Origin: a bacterium HR12
GTDB lineage: Bacteria > Actinomycetota > UBA4738 > HRBIN12
Length of the DNA: 5,669 nucleotides
Direction of reading: 5' to 3'
Assembly (NCBI GenBank): GCA_002898915.1
Contig: BEHO01000094.1
Coordinates: 1 to 5,669, forward strand
The notes beneath the pieces are model-generated. The model searched no databases. It was not told where the DNA came from and worked only from the letters and a program-made list of their open reading frames with translations. Below, in pieces: positions 1-5,669 of the stretch. Each line of letters starts with the position of its first letter. The first letter of the stretch is position 1. A program made the translations under genes and the position numbers.

Positions 1-162
1 GAGAGCTGCGCGCGGCGGGTGGTCGAGCTCCTCATGGACCCGGGTCTGCGCGACCGGATGGGTCAGGCGGGCCACGAGCGCGTGCGGGAGCGGTTCCTCT
101 CCCTCCGGGAGCTCGAGGACCACCTCCGCCTCATCGCCGAGCTCGTGGGGGTGGGCCCCTGA
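1..162 (+). CDS. C-terminal end of a GT4-type glycosyltransferase, possibly TreT-like trehalose synthase (partial, 5' end outside window)
   Basis: The first 53 codons of the window, in frame 1, end at TGA 160-162. The visible residues have the form of the last helices of a GT-B fold glycosyltransferase of family GT4: a VVELLMDPGLRDRMG stretch, then AGHERVRERF, then a short helical tail (LRELEDHLRLIAEL). The DP-x-LR-x-RMG-x-AG-x-x-x-V-x-x-x-F pattern is typical of GT4 C-termini. The FL-x-x-R-x-L-x-x-x-LRL tail resembles that of trehalose glycosyltransferring synthase (TreT), which joins NDP-glucose to glucose. The TreT assignment rests on this tail plus the adjacent trehalose-6-phosphate synthase, so it is an inference; another GT4 enzyme is possible. 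The donor- and acceptor-binding parts lie left of the window. Its stop overlaps the next gene's proposed start by 4 nt, which suggests co-transcription and coupled translation. Confidence 0.6.
   Translation, partial: ESCARRVVELLMDPGLRDRMGQAGHERVRERFLSLRELEDHLRLIAELVGVGP
147..155 (+). promoter_or_regulatory. Weak G-rich Shine-Dalgarno-like run before the proposed CTG start of otsA
   Basis: GGGGGTGGG lies inside the end of the upstream glycosyltransferase gene and finishes 3 nt before CTG 159-161. It is purine-rich but is not a good GGAGG match. In this GC-rich sequence such runs arise easily, so it only mildly supports initiation at CTG. Translational coupling from the preceding gene may matter more. 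Confidence 0.25.
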
Positions 163-1646
163 GCCTCCTCGACGCCCCCCTCGTCGTCGCCTCGAACCGG
201 GGACCGGTCACGTTCGAGCGGGGGCCGGATGGCGAGCTCGAGCCCCGTCGGGGCGCGGGGGGGCTGGTGACCGCCCTCCTCGGGGCCATGTCGCAGGTGG
301 GCGGGCTCTGGGTCGCGGCGGCGCTCTCCGAGGGGGACCGCGAGCTGGCCCGGGGGCCGGCGGGGGGCCGGATGGAGATGCCCGGGGCCGAGGGCACCTA
401 CCAGGTGCGGCTCCTCGACGTGCCGGAGGATCGCTACGACGGCTACTACAACCGGATCTCCAACGGGATCCTCTGGTTCGCCCACCACTACCTCTGGGAC
501 ACGGTCCGGCAGCCCGTCTTCGACGAGGCCGTGGACGCGGCGTGGAGCGACTACGTCGCGGTGAACCGACAGTTCGCCGAGGCCCTCGCCGAGGAGGCCG
601 AGCGCCTCGGCGGACCGTGCGCCTTCCTCGTCCAGGACTACCACCTCGCGCTCGTCCCGCGGATGCTCCGGGAGCTCCGTCCCGACGCGACGATCGCGCA
701 CTTCTCGCATACCGCGATCGCCGGCCTCACGTACCTGCGGATCGTCCCGGTGAAGATCCGGGAGGGGGTGCTCCGCGGGATGCTCGGCGCGGACGTGCTG
801 GGCTTCCACTCCCAGATGTGGGCCGAGAACTTCCTCATGTCGGCGCGCTCCCTCCCCGGCGTGCGCGCGGACCTCCTCCGCTCGCGCCTGGTCACCGAGG
901 GGCGGGAGGTGGCGGTGCGGATCCACCCGATCTCGATCGATCCGCACGGCCTCCGCGCCGAGGCCGCGACCCCCGAGGTCGCCCGCCGGCGCCGCGAGCT
1001 GAACCGGTGGCGGGGCGACAACCGGCTGATCCTCCGGGTCGACCGCCTCGAGCTCTCCAAGAACATCGTGCGGGGGTTCCGGGCCTACGCGCTGTTCCTG
1101 CGCACCCATCCCGAGTGGCGACGGCGGGTCCGCTTCCTGGCGCTCCTGTCCCCCTCCCGCATGGACCTGCCGGAGTACCGGGAGTACGGCGCCGAGTGCC
1201 TCGAGGCGGCCGAGGAGGTGAACCGGGAGTTCGGGGACGAAGCGTGGCAGCCGGTGGAGGTCCGGGTGAAGGACGACCACCCGGGCGCGCTCGCCGCCTA
1301 CGGCATCTACGACGTCCTGCTCGTGAACCCGATCTTCGACGGGATGAACCTGGTCGCGATGGAGGGACCGCTCCTGAACCGTCGGGGCGGCGTGCTCGTG
1401 CTCTCGCGGAACGCCGGCGCCTACTGGCGCATGGGGAGGCACGCGCTCGCGATCAACCCCTTCGACCTGCGCGAGACCGCCGAGGCGATCGCGCACGCCC
1501 TCGAGATGCCGCGGGAGGAGCGCCTGCGGCGCGCGCGCAACCTGGCGCGCCTGGTCCTCACGAACCCGCCGGAGCGCTGGGTCCGGGGTCAGCTCGAGGA
1601 CCTCGAGCGCGCCCGGCGGCGGCGTGGGCGGATCCGCTCGCCGTAG
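159..1646 (+). CDS. otsA: Alpha,alpha-trehalose-6-phosphate synthase (GT20, OtsA-like), proposed non-canonical CTG start
   Basis: This cytosolic enzyme should transfer glucose from an NDP-glucose to glucose-6-phosphate, giving trehalose-6-phosphate. Numbering from CTG 159 gives 495 residues (E. coli OtsA has 474). Visible family motifs are SNRGPV 12-17, RRGAGG 30-35, Y97 and W106 in the glucose-6-phosphate pocket (YNRISNGILW), QDYHL 159-163 with D160, H184, R296 and K301 (DRLELSK), R334 (PSRMD), and DGMNLVAME 394-402 with D394 and E402. By recalled alignment these match E. coli R9, G22, Y76, W85, D130, H154, R262, K267, R300, D361 and E369. Two sites differ: HIPFP becomes HTAIA (184-188), and the Lys of NLVAKE is Met401. 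The start is placed upstream because GTG 267 and ATG 288 would remove the SNR and AGG motifs, and no in-frame ATG, GTG or TTG exists from the window edge to the motif. CTG 159 sits in a CTGA overlap with the previous stop. The donor nucleotide cannot be told from sequence. Confidence 0.88.
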   Translation: MSLLDAPLVVASNRGPVTFERGPDGELEPRRGAGGLVTALLGAMSQVGGLWVAAALSEGDRELARGPAGGRMEMPGAEGTYQVRLLDVPEDRYDGYYNRISNGILWFAHHYLWDTVRQPVFDEAVDAAWSDYVAVNRQFAEALAEEAERLGGPCAFLVQDYHLALVPRMLRELRPDATIAHFSHTAIAGLTYLRIVPVKIREGVLRGMLGADVLGFHSQMWAENFLMSARSLPGVRADLLRSRLVTEGREVAVRIHPISIDPHGLRAEAATPEVARRRRELNRWRGDNRLILRVDRLELSKNIVRGFRAYALFLRTHPEWRRRVRFLALLSPSRMDLPEYREYGAECLEAAEEVNREFGDEAWQPVEVRVKDDHPGALAAYGIYDVLLVNPIFDGMNLVAMEGPLLNRRGGVLVLSRNAGAYWRMGRHALAINPFDLRETAEAIAHALEMPREERLRRARNLARLVLTNPPERWVRGQLEDLERARRRRGRIRSP

Positions 1647-1649
1647 CGC

Positions 1650-2387
1650 TCACGCCAGGCGCCCGAGGAACCCGAGCAGCCCGGCGGGTCCGTCAACGAC
1701 CACGTCGGCCGCCCGGACGAGCCCCTCCGGGGTCTCCGGCCCGTGCACCGCCACCCGCACCACGAGCGCCCCCTCCCGTTCGAGCTCGTCGAGGGCCTCG
1801 AAGGCCTCGAGGTCGGCGACGTCGTCCCCGGCGTACAGGAGCCCGCGCAGATCGAGGTCCCGAGCGAGCTCCAGGATCGCGCCGCCCTTGCGCGGCCGCC
1901 CCGCCGGGGCGAGCTCCAGCACCATCTTCCCCTCGACGAGCTCGAGGCCCGCCTCCAGGGCCACCGGCGAGAGCGCCGCGAGCAACGCCTCCCGGGCCCG
2001 GACGGGGTCCGGGGCCTGCCGGTAGTGGACGGCGAGGGTGGCGCCCTTGTCCTCCACCCAGGCCTCGGGCACCACGCGGGCCGCCGCGCGGACGCGGGCG
2101 AGGGGCAGCGTCGCCCGATGGCCCTCCATCCCGTACACGCCGAGCACGCGGAGCCCGGGCACCGGCAGGCGCGCCTCGAGCTCCTCCGAACGGCGACCGG
2201 TCACGATGGCCACGGCGCGGTACCGTCCGACCAACCGCGCGAGCACCTCGACGGCGCCGGGCGCGGGCACGGCGAGCTCGGGGCGGGGGACGATCTCGGC
2301 CAGGGACCCGTCGAAGTCGAGGGCGATCCCCGCGTGGGCGGCGAGACCGCGGAACCGCTCGAGGTCAGGCGATGGCCGTCGCGTAAT
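1650..2387 (-). CDS. otsB: Trehalose-6-phosphate phosphatase (HAD family, OtsB-like); start uncertain
   Basis: This HAD-superfamily phosphatase should hydrolyse trehalose-6-phosphate to trehalose and phosphate in the cytosol. Counting from ATT 2387-2385 (245 residues), motif I is DFDGSLAEI at 24-32, with nucleophile D24 and acid/base D26. It is followed by VTGR 62-65 (motif II), YGMEG 85-89, EDKGATLAVHYR 112-123 (the family's EDKG-x-x-x-x-HYR substrate-cap signature), K167 in GRPRKGG, and GDDVADLEAF 187-196 (Mg2+-binding motif). Family members are usually about 230-270 residues, so the protein looks full length. There is no ATG, GTG or TTG in frame between the in-frame stop at 2451-2453 and motif I. 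The first canonical start, GTG 2270-2268, would delete the catalytic aspartates. ATT 2387 and ATC 2327 are the near-cognate options, and homology-like sequence (LERFRGLAAHAGIALDFDG) extends to about 2362. It is the last gene of the minus-strand set and ends 3 nt from the convergent otsA stop. Confidence 0.85.
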   Translation of the reverse strand: MTRRPSPDLERFRGLAAHAGIALDFDGSLAEIVPRPELAVPAPGAVEVLARLVGRYRAVAIVTGRRSEELEARLPVPGLRVLGVYGMEGHRATLPLARVRAAARVVPEAWVEDKGATLAVHYRQAPDPVRAREALLAALSPVALEAGLELVEGKMVLELAPAGRPRKGGAILELARDLDLRGLLYAGDDVADLEAFEALDELEREGALVVRVAVHGPETPEGLVRAADVVVDGPAGLLGFLGRLA

Positions 2388-2931
2388 CGCTGCCGAGGTA
2401 GATCGCGATCCGGACGTCCCGGTCCACCCCGCTCCCGGCCTCGAGCTTGGTCACCTCGGCCTGGACGTCCAGCTTCCCGAAGAACCGCCGTGCGAGGAGC
2501 TCGGCCTCGTCCTGGTCCGCGTCCCGTCGGAAGTAGACCGTCGTCACCGAGACCGTCGTCGGCGCGTCGTCGATCTGGATCGGGTTCACCCCGAACCGCT
2601 GCTGGAGCTTCTCCGCGGTATCGCGCGCGAGCCCCGTCACCCCGGTCCCGTTCCGCACCGCCACGTCCACCCCGGCGAGCTGCGGACCCTCCGGCTCCTG
2701 CTGTCCACCGCCCCCCTGCCCCGTCCCCGGCGAGGTCGTCTGCGTCGGGCTCGCGGGAGGGCTCGTCGTCGCCCCCGCCCCGCCGCCGAGCACGCCCTCG
2801 TTCGCCGGGAAGGCCCGGTCGATGAGGACGATGCCCCCCACGACGAGGGCGATCACGATCGCGGCGCGCAGCGTGCTCGTGGCCACGGAGATGTAGAAGC
2901 TCCTTCCGGTCGGCGGCTCGTGCTTGCCCAT
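2365..2931 (-). CDS. Membrane-anchored LytR_C-domain protein (cell-envelope associated, function unknown)
   Basis: This is a 188-residue protein with three visible parts. A short basic cytoplasmic N-terminus (1-20) leads into one hydrophobic segment at about 22-40 (IVIALVVGGIVLI). A low-complexity Pro/Thr/Ser/Gly/Gln linker covers about 45-84. A C-terminal LytR_C-type domain (about 87-186) carries VRNGTGVTGLA near 92-102, TTVYFRR near 130-136, and a closing IAIYLGSDYA. Stand-alone LytR_C proteins are common in actinobacteria, where some, such as mycobacterial VirR and Cei, are linked to envelope integrity; the catalytic LytR-CpsA-Psr domain is absent here. The expected topology is N-terminus inside and domain outside. 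The start is ATG 2931-2929, 1 nt after the glutamate dehydrogenase stop, with GGGG 4 nt upstream. Its TGA (2367-2365) lies within or beside the 5' end of otsB. The exact molecular role is unknown. Confidence 0.82.
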   Translation of the reverse strand: MGKHEPPTGRSFYISVATSTLRAAIVIALVVGGIVLIDRAFPANEGVLGGGAGATTSPPASPTQTTSPGTGQGGGGQQEPEGPQLAGVDVAVRNGTGVTGLARDTAEKLQQRFGVNPIQIDDAPTTVSVTTVYFRRDADQDEAELLARRFFGKLDVQAEVTKLEAGSGVDRDVRIAIYLGSDYATAIA

Positions 2932-2932
2932 C

Positions 2933-5669
2933 CTACCCCACGCCCGGAGCGCCGGTCCCGAGCGGCCGGAGCATACGGATGGCCACGGTCACCGCGGCGA
3001 GGCTCGCCTCGTCCTCGGGAGCGAAGGACGCGAGGAAGCGCTCGAGCCGCTCCACGAGGGGGGCGCGCCCCGCGAGGAAGGCTGCGAGCGCCTCGTCCGG
3101 GCCGAGGTCCGGGTGTTCCGCGAGGGCGCCCTCGACGAGACCCTGGCGGATGCTCCGCAGCTCGTCGGCGGCGCCCTGCACCGCCCAGCGGTGCCACCGG
3201 TCCGGGGTCGGCACCCGGCCGAGAGCCTCCTCGAGCCGGTCGAACGGAAGGAGCTCCCCGGCGAGGAGCGCGGCCCGGGCCGCCGCCTCGAGCGGCCGCC
3301 CGGTGCGCGCGGCGGCCGCCGCGATCCCCGGTCCAAGCCCGAGCGCGGGGAGGAGGACGTGCCCCCACGCGACCTCCTCGGGCACGCCGAGATCGAGGAG
3401 CCGCCACGCCCGGCGCTCCCGCTCCCGGCGCCGCCCCTCCGGCTCGACCTGAGGGATGAGGGCCTCGAGGTGCCGGAAGGGCTCCGCGTGGGCCTCGACC
3501 GCGCGTCCCAGCTGCCCGAGGGCGTTGGCGAGGTACCAACGGGCGCAGGTCTCGACGAGGCGGTCGATCTCGTCCATGAGCTCCGTCACGAGCTCGGCGG
3601 GGAGCCGGTCGACGAGGGCCTCGACCCGCTCCCACCGCTCCACCGCCCGGGTGACGTCGCGCGCGATGCGGTAGGCGCTCACCACGTCCGGGGCCGAGGC
3701 GCCGGTCTCCGCGCTGAGCCGGGTCACGAACGTGATCCCCTGCGAGTTCACCACGTCGTTGGCGACCAGCGTGGCCACGAGCTCGCGACGCAGCGGGTGC
3801 TCGGGGAGGAGGTGACCGAACCGCTCGACGACGCGGGGCGGGAAGTAGCCGCGGAGATCCTGTTCGAGGTAGCGCGAGTCCGGGAGGGACGAGGCGAGGA
3901 GCTCGTTGGCGAGCCACTGCTTCGCGTAGGCGAGCAGCACGGCGAGCTCCGGTCGGGCCATCCCCATCCCCGCCCGCCGTCGCTCCAGCATCTCCTCCGT
4001 GGAGGGCAGGGCCTCGAGCTCGCGGTCCAGCATGCCCTCGGCCTCCAGCCGTTGCATGAGGTCCTCGTAGGACTCGATCCGCGAGGCCGAGCGCTCCACC
4101 TCCTGCGAGAGGATCTGGGCCTGGAGGAAGTTGTCGTAGAGCACGTGTCGGACGACGTCCGGCTCGACCTCGACGAGGAGGGCGTTGCGCCCCTCGAGCG
4201 TGAGCTCGCCCCGGCGGATCGCGAGCCCGAGGAGGATCTTCAGGTTCACCTCGTGATCGCTGCAGTCCACCCCGGCGGAGTTGTCGATGAAGTCGGCGTT
4301 GATCCTCCCCCCGGCCATCGCGTACTCGATCCGGCCTCGCTGGGTGAAGCCGAGGTTCCCGCCCTCGGCGACCACGCGGCAGCGCAGCTCGCGTCCGTTC
4401 ACCCGGACGGCGTCGTTCGCGCGGTCGCCGACCTCCTCGTGGGTCTCGGTCGAGGCCTTCACGTACGTGCCGATGCCCCCGTTCCAGAGCAGGTCCACGG
4501 GGGCGCGGAGGATCGCCGAGATCAGCTCGTCGGGGGTCATCGACTCCCCCTCGACGCCGAGGGCGCCCCGCATCTCCGGCGTGAGCGGGATCGACTTCGC
4601 GGTCCGCGGCCATACCCCGCCGCCCGCCGAGATCTTCGAGCGGTCGTAGTCGTCCCAGCTCGAGCCGGGGAGCTCGAACAGGCGCCGACGCTCGGCGTAC
4701 CCCGCGGCCGGCGCGGGGTTCGGGTCCACGAAGATGTGCCGGTGATCGAAGGCGGCGACGAGGCAGATCTGGTCCGAGAGCAGCATCCCGTTGCCGAACA
4801 CGTCGCCGGACATATCGCCGATGCCGACCACGGTGATCGGCTGGGTCGCGACGTCCACGCCGAGGTCGCGGAAGTGCCGCTTCACGGACTCCCACGCCCC
4901 CCGCGCGGTGATCCCGAGCCGCTTGTGGTCGTAGCCGGTGGAGCCGCCGCTCGCGAAGGCGTCCCCGAGCCAGAACCCGTACTCGGCGGCCACCGCGTTC
5001 GCGACGTCGGAGAGGGCGGCGGTGCCCTTGTCGGGCGCCACGACGAGGTAGGGATCGTCCTCGTCGTGCACGATCACGTGGTCGGGGTGGACCACGCGCC
5101 CATCGACGAGGTTGTCGGTGAGGTCCAGCAGGCACCGCATGAAGGTGACGTAGCACCGCTCGACCTCCGCGCGGAGGGCCTCCGGGTCGCTCGGGGGGCG
5201 CTTGAGGACGAACCCGCCCTTGGATCCGGTGGGGACGATGACGGCGTTCTTCACCATCTGGGCCTTCATGAGTCCCAGGATCTCCGTGCGGTAGTCCTGC
5301 GGACGATCCGACCAGCGGATCCCGCCGCGGGCGACCTTCCCCCCGCGGAGGTGGATCGCCTCCATCTCGGGGGAGTAGACGAAGATCTCGTAGAGGGGCG
5401 TGGGCTTCGGCATCTCCGGCACGAGCGCCGACCGGAACTTGAAGGCGAGCGCCGCCCGCCCGGGCTTGAAGGCGTTGGTGCGCACGGTGGCCTCGATCAG
5501 ACCCAGGTGGTTCCGCAGGATCCGGTCCTGGTCGAGCGAGGCGACCTCCTCGAGCCGCGCGAGGATCGCCTCCCGCAGCGCCCGGATCGCCTCCTCGTCC
5601 CCCGGCCGCTCCGGGTCGAACCGGAGCTCGAACAGGCGGACGAGCATGGCCGCGATCTCCGGGGTGGCC
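2933..5669 (-). CDS. gdh: Large NAD-specific glutamate dehydrogenase, C-terminal part (5' end beyond the right edge)
   Basis: The enzyme oxidatively deaminates L-glutamate to 2-oxoglutarate and ammonia with NAD+, feeding the TCA cycle. About 911 codons are visible, ending at TAG 2935-2933. The frame is open through the right edge, and members of this large (about 1,600-residue) family would have roughly 700 more N-terminal residues with ACT-like regulatory domains. ATG 5647-5645 is therefore probably an internal Met. Counting from that Met, the catalytic segment includes NAFKPG 58-63, GKVARGGIRWSDR 103-115, and the Lys-rich glutamate-binding region MKAQMVKNAVIVPTGSKGG at 127-145. Then come DNLVDG 178-183 and the Rossmann signature VVGIGDMSGDVFGNGM at 273-288. 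These are followed by DPNP 308-311, WNGGIGTYVK 388-397, and EGGNLGFTQRGRIEYA 428-443. The long helical C-terminal region is typical of this family. No frameshift or missing motif is seen. LytR_C and otsB genes follow directly, forming a likely operon. Confidence 0.95.
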   Translation of the reverse strand, partial: ATPEIAAMLVRLFELRFDPERPGDEEAIRALREAILARLEEVASLDQDRILRNHLGLIEATVRTNAFKPGRAALAFKFRSALVPEMPKPTPLYEIFVYSPEMEAIHLRGGKVARGGIRWSDRPQDYRTEILGLMKAQMVKNAVIVPTGSKGGFVLKRPPSDPEALRAEVERCYVTFMRCLLDLTDNLVDGRVVHPDHVIVHDEDDPYLVVAPDKGTAALSDVANAVAAEYGFWLGDAFASGGSTGYDHKRLGITARGAWESVKRHFRDLGVDVATQPITVVGIGDMSGDVFGNGMLLSDQICLVAAFDHRHIFVDPNPAPAAGYAERRRLFELPGSSWDDYDRSKISAGGGVWPRTAKSIPLTPEMRGALGVEGESMTPDELISAILRAPVDLLWNGGIGTYVKASTETHEEVGDRANDAVRVNGRELRCRVVAEGGNLGFTQRGRIEYAMAGGRINADFIDNSAGVDCSDHEVNLKILLGLAIRRGELTLEGRNALLVEVEPDVVRHVLYDNFLQAQILSQEVERSASRIESYEDLMQRLEAEGMLDRELEALPSTEEMLERRRAGMGMARPELAVLLAYAKQWLANELLASSLPDSRYLEQDLRGYFPPRVVERFGHLLPEHPLRRELVATLVANDVVNSQGITFVTRLSAETGASAPDVVSAYRIARDVTRAVERWERVEALVDRLPAELVTELMDEIDRLVETCARWYLANALGQLGRAVEAHAEPFRHLEALIPQVEPEGRRRERERRAWRLLDLGVPEEVAWGHVLLPALGLGPGIAAAAARTGRPLEAAARAALLAGELLPFDRLEEALGRVPTPDRWHRWAVQGAADELRSIRQGLVEGALAEHPDLGPDEALAAFLAGRAPLVERLERFLASFAPEDEASLAAVTVAIRMLRPLGTGAPGVG
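2936..2939 (-). promoter_or_regulatory. G-rich ribosome-binding-like site for the LytR_C gene
   Basis: On the minus strand the junction reads GGGGTAGGATG. It holds a GGGG run, the dehydrogenase stop TAG (2935-2933), one G, and the LytR_C ATG (2931-2929). The ribosome-binding signal is embedded in the last codons of the upstream gene. This arrangement fits translational coupling more than independent initiation. Confidence 0.35.

Noticed and set aside
63..1496. A 477-codon open frame on the minus strand opposite the otsA-like gene.
   Set aside because: Its product is rich in Arg, Pro, Glu, His and Val without recognisable domains, and it mirrors the codons of a clearly real gene. Long antisense frames are expected in GC-rich DNA where stop codons are rare.
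267..1646. Taking GTG 267 as the otsA start.
   Set aside because: The 36 codons upstream encode the conserved SNRGPV and RRGAGG motifs in the same frame, so the true start must lie further left.
1621..1656. GGCGTG/CACGCC inverted repeat enclosing the 10-bp palindrome GCGGATCCGC, considered as a bidirectional terminator between the convergent genes.
   Set aside because: The outer stem is only 6 bp with a 24-nt loop and no T-tract on either strand. Such short GC repeats are common by chance here.
1650..2270. Taking GTG 2270-2268 as the otsB start.
   Set aside because: It would remove the DFDGS motif encoded just upstream in the same frame, including the nucleophilic Asp. Open, family-like sequence continues well past this codon.
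542..2386. A 614-codon plus-strand open frame crossing both the otsA- and otsB-like genes.
   Set aside because: The product is almost entirely Arg, Pro, Gly and Ala, typical of an out-of-frame reading of GC-rich coding sequence. It overlaps two well-supported genes.
2718..2800. Low-complexity stretch in the LytR_C gene, considered as a repeat element.
   Set aside because: It encodes the Pro/Thr/Ser/Gly/Gln linker between membrane segment and extracellular domain, and no regular DNA repeat unit is apparent.
2853..5156. A 767-codon minus-strand open frame within the glutamate dehydrogenase gene.
   Set aside because: It is a frame-shifted reading of the dehydrogenase with an Arg/Gly/Pro/Ala-dominated product. 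The other frame carries every expected family motif.

Overview
This is a very GC-rich window whose codons mostly end in G or C and whose stops are only TGA and TAG. No taxon marker is present. The composition, a stand-alone LytR_C membrane protein and a large NAD-type glutamate dehydrogenase together suggest a high-GC actinobacterium. This is inference, and a more specific lineage cannot be named.

Layout: two genes on the plus strand meet three on the minus strand, tail to tail. From the left edge on the plus strand come the last 53 codons of a GT4-type glycosyltransferase, probably related to trehalose glycosyltransferring synthase (TreT). A complete GT20 alpha,alpha-trehalose-6-phosphate synthase (otsA-like) follows and overlaps it by 4 nt. 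From the right edge on the minus strand come the C-terminal ~911 residues of a large NAD-specific glutamate dehydrogenase, a small membrane-anchored LytR_C protein starting 1 nt after its stop, and a trehalose-6-phosphate phosphatase (otsB-like) that abuts or overlaps the LytR_C gene. The otsA and otsB stop codons are 3 nt apart. Coding density is close to total: no intergenic stretch exceeds a few bases, and no tRNA, rRNA, CRISPR array, IS element or clear terminator was seen. Promoters for both units must lie outside the window or inside coding sequence.

Function: the GT20 enzyme and the HAD phosphatase make up the two-step OtsA/OtsB route to trehalose (NDP-glucose + glucose-6-phosphate to trehalose-6-phosphate to trehalose). 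Unusually, they sit on opposite strands in two different transcription units. The phosphatase is the last gene of a set with glutamate catabolism (glutamate to 2-oxoglutarate, NAD+-linked) and a cell-envelope-type LytR_C protein. Both products, trehalose and glutamate, are compatible solutes, so a shared osmotic or stress theme is possible but only inferred.

The oddest direct observation is that both trehalose genes lack an in-frame ATG, GTG or TTG upstream of their conserved N-terminal motifs. The otsA-like gene has a CTG in a CTGA stop/start overlap. The otsB-like gene offers only ATT, ATC or similar codons. I see no convincing new multi-gene system; this looks like ordinary metabolism with some start-codon and active-site peculiarities.
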